Shown here: positions 6,093 through 9,478 of the stretch, piece after piece
Position numbering within the stretch: the first letter of the stretch is position 1
Layout: the number at the start of each line of letters is the position of its first letter
NCBI GenBank assembly: GCA_024691145.1
Contig: JAILNW010000036.1
Span: 1-9,478 of the forward strand
Length of the DNA: 9,478 nt
Source of the DNA: Lachnospiraceae bacterium
GTDB taxonomy: Bacteria > Bacillota > Clostridia > Lachnospirales > Lachnospiraceae
Direction: 5' to 3'
Made by a program: the position numbers and the translations under genes
The notes under the pieces: model-generated
The model's input: the letters and a program-made list of their open reading frames with translations, nothing else
Told to the model about the DNA's origin: nothing
The model's database searches: none

Positions 6093-7414
6093 TCTAATTC
6101 AGATGCAACCATGTCTACATATTTTTTACATAATTCATCAGTATCAGCTTCAACCATAACACGAATTACAGGTTCTGTTCCGCTTTCTCTAAGTAATAAT
6201 CTTCCATTATTACCAAGTGCATCTTCAACCTGCTTTGCTGCCTTCTTAACATTCTCATTAGCAAGAGCTGCCTTTTTATCTGGAACTCTTACATTCTTAA
6301 GAAGCTGTGGATAAATCTTAAGATCTCTTAAAATCTCAGAAATCTTCATCTTTCTCTCAAGCATAACTTCCATAACCATAAGTGAAGTTAAGATACCATC
6401 ACCTGTTGTAGCATATTTACTGAAAATAATATGTCCTGACTGCTCTCCACCAAGTGAATAACCATTCTTAACCATACATTCGTTAACATACTTGTCACCA
6501 ACAGCTGTCTTCTCATAGTTAACACCCTGTGCTTCAAGACTCTTATATAAACCAAGGTTAGACATAACAGTCGTAACAACTGTATTGCCATTAAGTTCAC
6601 CCTTGTCCTTAAGATAAAGACCACACATATACATGATTCTGTCTCCATCTATAACATTACCATTCTCATCTACAGCAAAACAACGGTCAGCATCACCATC
6701 ATATGCAAAACCAACATCAAGGCCATTATCCTTAACAAACTGCTGTAATTTTTCAATATGAGTTGATCCACATCCATTATTAATGTTAGTACCATCTGGC
6801 TCATTGCTTATAACATAAGTCTTGGCACCAAGTGCATCAAAAAGACCCTTTGCAACTGTAGTTGCAGAACCATTGGCAAGATCAAGCCCTACCTTCATGT
6901 TCTTGTAAGATCTTGTAGCAAGAGACATAAGATATCCTATGTATCTGTGTCTTCCGATAGCATAGTCTGTAGTTCTTCCGATATTCTCCCTGGTAGCAAG
7001 AGGAATAGCGTCCTCAGGTCCATCAATATACTCTTCAATCTTTGCTTCAATCTCAGCTTCAAGCTTGCAGCCATTACCATTGATTACTTTAATTCCATTA
7101 TCATAAAATGGATTATGACTTGCTGAAATCATAATTCCACAATCAAAACCTTCTGTCTTAACAACATATGCAACACTTGGAGTTGGTGTTACATGAAGAA
7201 GTGAAACATCTGCTCCACTTGCAGTAAGACCTGCAACCAAAGCATACTCGAACATATAACTTGAACGTCTTGTATCTTTACCTATAACTATATTAGCTTT
7301 ATGTTCCTGTCCGTAATAATATCCTAAAAATCTTCCTACTTTATAAGCATCTGTTACTTTAAGTCCAACATTAGCTTCTCCACGAAAGCCATCTGTTCCA
7401 AAATATTTTCCCAT
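6083..7414 (-). CDS. glmM: Phosphoglucosamine mutase GlmM
   Basis: GlmM converts glucosamine-6-phosphate to glucosamine-1-phosphate, the step before UDP-N-acetylglucosamine for peptidoglycan. The 443 residues match the family length. Visible: the N-terminal MGKYFGTDGFRGEAN typical of GlmM rather than PgcA/ManB; the active-site phosphoserine loop ISASHNPFYDNG with S99; the metal-binding DGDADR at 239-244; the sugar-binding GEQSGH at 323-328; and the phosphate-binding RESGTEPVIR at 409-418. All key residues are intact. AGGAGG lies 7 bases before ATG 7414. It has its own promoter. In many Firmicutes glmM follows cdaA and ybbR; those genes are not beside it here. The tig promoter follows its stop directly, with no strong terminator between. 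Confidence 0.96.
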   Translation of the reverse strand: MGKYFGTDGFRGEANVGLKVTDAYKVGRFLGYYYGQEHKANIVIGKDTRRSSYMFEYALVAGLTASGADVSLLHVTPTPSVAYVVKTEGFDCGIMISASHNPFYDNGIKVINGNGCKLEAEIEAKIEEYIDGPEDAIPLATRENIGRTTDYAIGRHRYIGYLMSLATRSYKNMKVGLDLANGSATTVAKGLFDALGAKTYVISNEPDGTNINNGCGSTHIEKLQQFVKDNGLDVGFAYDGDADRCFAVDENGNVIDGDRIMYMCGLYLKDKGELNGNTVVTTVMSNLGLYKSLEAQGVNYEKTAVGDKYVNECMVKNGYSLGGEQSGHIIFSKYATTGDGILTSLMVMEVMLERKMKISEILRDLKIYPQLLKNVRVPDKKAALANENVKKAAKQVEDALGNNGRLLLRESGTEPVIRVMVEADTDELCKKYVDMVASELEKL

Positions 7415-7454
7415 CTTACATCCTCCTATGTGTTAAAAATTCAATCTACATATC

Positions 7455-7483
7455 ATTATATGATTTTTTTAATTTAATTGCAA
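7455..7483 (-). promoter_or_regulatory. Sigma-A promoter of glmM
   Basis: Read leftward: TTGCAA (7483-7478), a 17-base spacer, then a perfect TATAAT (7460-7455). The predicted start near 7448 gives a leader of about 34 bases before ATG 7414. It is divergent from the spore-protein gene, and the whole control region for both genes is about 185 bases. Confidence 0.78.
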
Positions 7484-7526
7484 CCTTTTTACCAATAATT
7501 GGCATAATAATTATATAAAATATTGC

Positions 7527-7555
7527 TAATACTACTAACATGATAATTCATTTTA
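7527..7555 (+). promoter_or_regulatory. Possible sporulation (sigma-G/F type) promoter of the spore-protein gene
   Basis: CATTTTA (7549-7555) fits the sigma-G -10 pattern CATWHTA. TAATA (7527-7531), 17 bases upstream, matches four of five bases of the GHATR -35 pattern. SASP genes are normally read by sigma-G in the forespore, so this assignment is plausible. The AT-rich background makes it weak on sequence alone. Confidence 0.35.
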
Positions 7556-7558
7556 TTT

Positions 7559-7571
7559 AATGATTATCATT
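7559..7571. repeat. 13-base palindrome at the start of the spore-protein transcript
   Basis: AATGATTATCATT is a perfect 6-1-6 inverted repeat, placed about where transcription from the proposed sporulation promoter would begin. It resembles an operator half-site arrangement (part of it is Fur-box-like) but may be chance in AT-rich sequence. Confidence 0.3.
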
Positions 7572-7599
7572 ATTATTTAAAATTTTGGAGGTATTTAAA

Positions 7600-7824
7600 A
7601 TGACAAAGAGTAATTCAAACAATATGGAAGTGCCACACGCTAAGGACGCTATGAACAAGTTAAAGATGGAAGTTGCTGAGGATATGGGTATTCCTTTATC
7701 AGATGGTTATAATGGAGACCTTACTTCAAAGCAGAATGGTTCAGTTGGTGGAGAAATGGTAAGACGTATGATTAAAAATCAGGAAGAGCAGATGTCTGAC
7801 AGATCTTCTAATTCATCAAAATAA
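7600..7824 (+). CDS. Alpha/beta-type small acid-soluble spore protein (SASP)
   Basis: A 74-residue DNA-binding protein that coats spore DNA in the forespore, protects it from UV and heat, and is degraded on germination. The central helix block PHAKDAMNKLKMEVAEDMGI (12-31) and the hallmark NGSVGGEMVRRMI (46-58) identify the family. The germination protease site would be E24-V25 within KMEVA. The tail SDRSSNSSK is short and polar. The start is ATG 7600, with TGGAGG 8 bases before it. An in-frame TTG at 7585 overlaps that ribosome site and is not used. It is a single-gene unit, divergent from glmM and convergent with the HD-GYP gene. I do not assign a specific ssp letter. Confidence 0.93.
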   Translation: MTKSNSNNMEVPHAKDAMNKLKMEVAEDMGIPLSDGYNGDLTSKQNGSVGGEMVRRMIKNQEEQMSDRSSNSSK

Positions 7825-7862
7825 TTCTGCTTCCTTAAACAATTAACTATTTGCAGAATAAT

Positions 7863-7895
7863 AGCCGTAACCAAACATTTTGTTTAGCTACGGCT
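7863..7895. terminator. Hairpin between the convergent spore-protein and HD-GYP genes
   Basis: AGCCGTA (7863-7869) pairs with TACGGCT (7889-7895). Inner AAAC/GTTT pairs extend it to about 12 pairs with two mismatches. The hairpin lies between two converging genes, so it probably serves both, but neither side has a good T tract. A second possible pairing, ATTCTGC (7824-7830) with GCAGAAT (7853-7859), starts at the SASP stop codon. Confidence 0.5.
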
Positions 7896-7917
7896 TACAC
7901 TGCAATTATTATACTCA

Positions 7918-9000
7918 TTAATTTTCCATAATCTTTTCTACATCTTTTCTAAGATACTCAAATATCTCCACAAGTTCACTGTCAAACTGTTTTCCCTTCT
8001 GCTCACGAATAATATTATATGCTTCATTAATATCCAAAGCTTTTTTATAACATCTCTCAGAAACAAGTGCATCAAATACATCTGCAATTGCCATGATTCT
8101 TGCTGATAAAGGAATCTCTTTCTCTTTTAATCCGCATGGATATCCATTGCCATCCCATCTTTCATGATGATACATGGCCATATCATATGCTATATCCACA
8201 TAGGCATCTTTTTCTATATTAGCCAGGGTTTTACGCACCAGTTCGCCACCTATAACAGTATGTGTTTTTATTATATCAAATTCCTCATCTGTGAGTTTTG
8301 CAGGTTTCTTAAGTATTTTATCGGGAATAGATATTTTACCAATATCATGCATAGGCGCTGCCTTATATATATTATTAACAAAGTCATCATTAATAATATC
8401 CCTGTATAAACCTCTTCTTTTAAGTTCATCTGCAATTATCTTTACATAATTGCTTGTTCTCTTAATATGTGCCCCTGTACTTCCGTCTCTGTTTTCAATA
8501 AGGTTTGCCATGCTTTCGATAACATCCTGCTGAATATCTAACAGTTTTTTCTGCATCTCCAGAATCTTCTTTGTCTGCCTTGTAATTTTCCCTGCCTGCT
8601 TTTCAACAGCAATCTCCAGATTTTTTCTGTAATTAATAAGTTCAAGAGCCTTACTAACCCTTGTTAACATTATTTCATTTTCAAAAGGTTTTCTTATGTA
8701 ATCTGCTGCACCTAATTCAAAGCACTTAACCTCTGTTTCTACAGAAATATCTGCTGTTAAAAATATAACAGGAATTTTAGCCCATTCCTCATTATTTTTA
8801 AGCATTTTCATAACCTCGAAGCCATCAACATCAGGCATAATTATATCCAGCAATATTAAATCAGGCTTAAATTTGTTAAGATATGGAGCCACCATTTTCC
8901 CGGAAATAACCGTGGCCACATCATATTTTTCCCTCAAAATTTCACTGGCCAGCCTCAAATTTGTATGACTGTCGTCCACAACCAATATTAATTCTTTCAT
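7918..9000 (-). CDS. Response regulator with REC and HD-GYP domains (probable cyclic-di-GMP phosphodiesterase)
   Basis: A 360-residue cytoplasmic signalling protein. The receiver domain (1-120) has the acidic pair D9-D10, phospho-acceptor D52 (in LLDIIMPDVDG), T82 and K104 (in IRKPFE). A charged helical, probably coiled-coil linker (about 122-168) leads to an HD-GYP domain (about 160-355). That domain has H178, H218-D219 with G221-K222, H247, H278-H279 in HHERWDGNGYP, and D307, so the metal-binding set and the GYP motif are intact. HD-GYP domains hydrolyse cyclic-di-GMP, and phosphorylation of D52 should control activity. GGAGG lies 6 bases before ATG 9000. It sits 30 bases downstream of the Hpt-ending gene, probably in one operon and one relay. 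There is no DNA-binding domain, so output is enzymatic. Confidence 0.94.
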   Translation of the reverse strand: MKELILVVDDSHTNLRLASEILREKYDVATVISGKMVAPYLNKFKPDLILLDIIMPDVDGFEVMKMLKNNEEWAKIPVIFLTADISVETEVKCFELGAADYIRKPFENEIMLTRVSKALELINYRKNLEIAVEKQAGKITRQTKKILEMQKKLLDIQQDVIESMANLIENRDGSTGAHIKRTSNYVKIIADELKRRGLYRDIINDDFVNNIYKAAPMHDIGKISIPDKILKKPAKLTDEEFDIIKTHTVIGGELVRKTLANIEKDAYVDIAYDMAMYHHERWDGNGYPCGLKEKEIPLSARIMAIADVFDALVSERCYKKALDINEAYNIIREQKGKQFDSELVEIFEYLRKDVEKIMEN

Positions 9001-9030
9001 ACTTATCCTCCAAATCCATCCCCACCAGTA

Positions 9031-9478
9031 TTACCATTTTATCTTTAATAATCTTTCAATCTTTTCAATTGCATCATCAATTTCAAATGCTCCAAGATTT
9101 AATTCAATCTCATGAATCTGTTTCTCAATTGACTGATATTTATACTTGTAATTAATTAATTCAGCCACAATATTCTCAGCATCAATAATCATATACTGTT
9201 CTGTATATTCTCTAAGGAGTATAAGTTTTGATTTAAAATCATCAATTTTTATATACTCATCCTTCTGATTATTCTTAATTACAATTCTTAAATATTCTTT
9301 TATCTCATCAAGCACCTTATTATATAATGTCATTGTCGAATTATGATTATATTGTATAACATCATAGTTTCCATTTTTGCAGGCATTTTCAAGTTCCCTG
9401 CATCTTTCAGATAATTCTTTAGCTCCTATAGACATCGAAGTACTTTTTAATGCATGTATATCTATTCTGTATCCCTCA
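9031..9478 (-). CDS. 3' end of a protein ending in an Hpt domain, probably a hybrid sensor histidine kinase (partial)
   Basis: The last 148 residues of a leftward gene that continues past the right edge. The frame is open to the end of the window, so an apparent start at 9435 is internal. The visible part opens with the Hpt signature RIDIHALKSTSMSIGA, whose histidine (codon 9456-9454) is the predicted phospho-acceptor. It continues with the typical helix ELSERCRELENACKNG and ends in about 45 further helical residues (ending ERLLKIKW). Such C-terminal Hpt domains usually close large hybrid kinases with kinase and receiver domains, but those lie outside the window. It is followed 30 bases later by the REC-HD-GYP gene, its likely phosphotransfer target. 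Confidence 0.85.
   Translation of the reverse strand, partial: EGYRIDIHALKSTSMSIGAKELSERCRELENACKNGNYDVIQYNHNSTMTLYNKVLDEIKEYLRIVIKNNQKDEYIKIDDFKSKLILLREYTEQYMIIDAENIVAELINYKYKYQSIEKQIHEIELNLGAFEIDDAIEKIERLLKIKW

Noticed and set aside
6111..6648. Open frames on both strands within glmM (67 codons rightward, 86 codons leftward in another frame)
   Set aside because: Out-of-frame shadows of an intact, well-conserved glmM.
7559..7577. Fur-box-like sequence upstream of the spore-protein gene
   Set aside because: Only part of the Fur consensus matches, the region is very AT-rich, and an iron link to a SASP gene makes little sense. Kept only as a palindrome.
8164..9155. Rightward open frames of 81 and 64 codons
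   Set aside because: Shadows of the HD-GYP and Hpt genes, rich in residues typical of antisense AT-rich DNA.
9031..9435. Stand-alone 134-residue gene starting at ATG 9435
   Set aside because: The frame stays open to the window edge and the residues just upstream complete the Hpt signature including its histidine, so this ATG is internal.

Overview
The window looks like chromosome of an AT-rich, spore-forming-lineage Clostridia, most likely a Lachnospiraceae gut or rumen species. A pectin degrader related to Lachnospira / [Eubacterium] eligens would fit. That placement is inference from protein style, promoter style (TATAAT with extended TGn, AGGAGG ribosome sites), an alpha/beta-type spore SASP gene and a secreted pectinase. 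No rRNA or other marker is present to prove it.

Layout, left to right. Positions 1-185 hold the first 15 codons of an unidentified leftward gene, its possible promoter and the clpX terminator. clpX (186-1490) and clpP (1511-2095) form a leftward operon read from a strong extended -10 promoter at about 2170-2197. A rightward gene (2394-4547) then encodes a large secreted enzyme. It has an N-terminal beta-sandwich-like region, a family-3 pectate lyase domain and a C-terminal family-8 pectin methylesterase domain, joined by Ser/Asn/Asp-rich linkers. It converges on tig (4638-5927, leftward, trigger factor), and a hairpin terminator lies between them. tig is preceded by a 15-codon upstream ORF whose stop overlaps the tig start (TAATG), then by its own promoter just after glmM. 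glmM (6083-7414, leftward) has its own promoter, divergent from a small spore-protein gene (7600-7824, rightward). The right end (7918-9478) is a leftward two-component cluster: a REC-HD-GYP response regulator, preceded by the 3' end of a kinase-type protein ending in an Hpt phosphotransfer domain.

How the genes fit together. Trigger factor, ClpP and ClpX make up the conserved tig-clpP-clpX protein-quality-control cluster, but here it is split by the inverted pectinase gene, so each half has its own promoter and terminator. The pectinase can in principle remove methyl esters from homogalacturonan and cut the demethylated product within one polypeptide. glmM feeds UDP-GlcNAc and cell-wall synthesis. 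The Hpt protein and the HD-GYP regulator are probably partners in a phosphorelay that controls cyclic-di-GMP breakdown.

Most of the window is ordinary core genome. The points of interest are the bifunctional pectinase, its position inside the tig/clp cluster, and the overlapping upstream ORF at tig. I saw no CRISPR array, tRNA, rRNA, insertion sequence, prophage or recognisable riboswitch.
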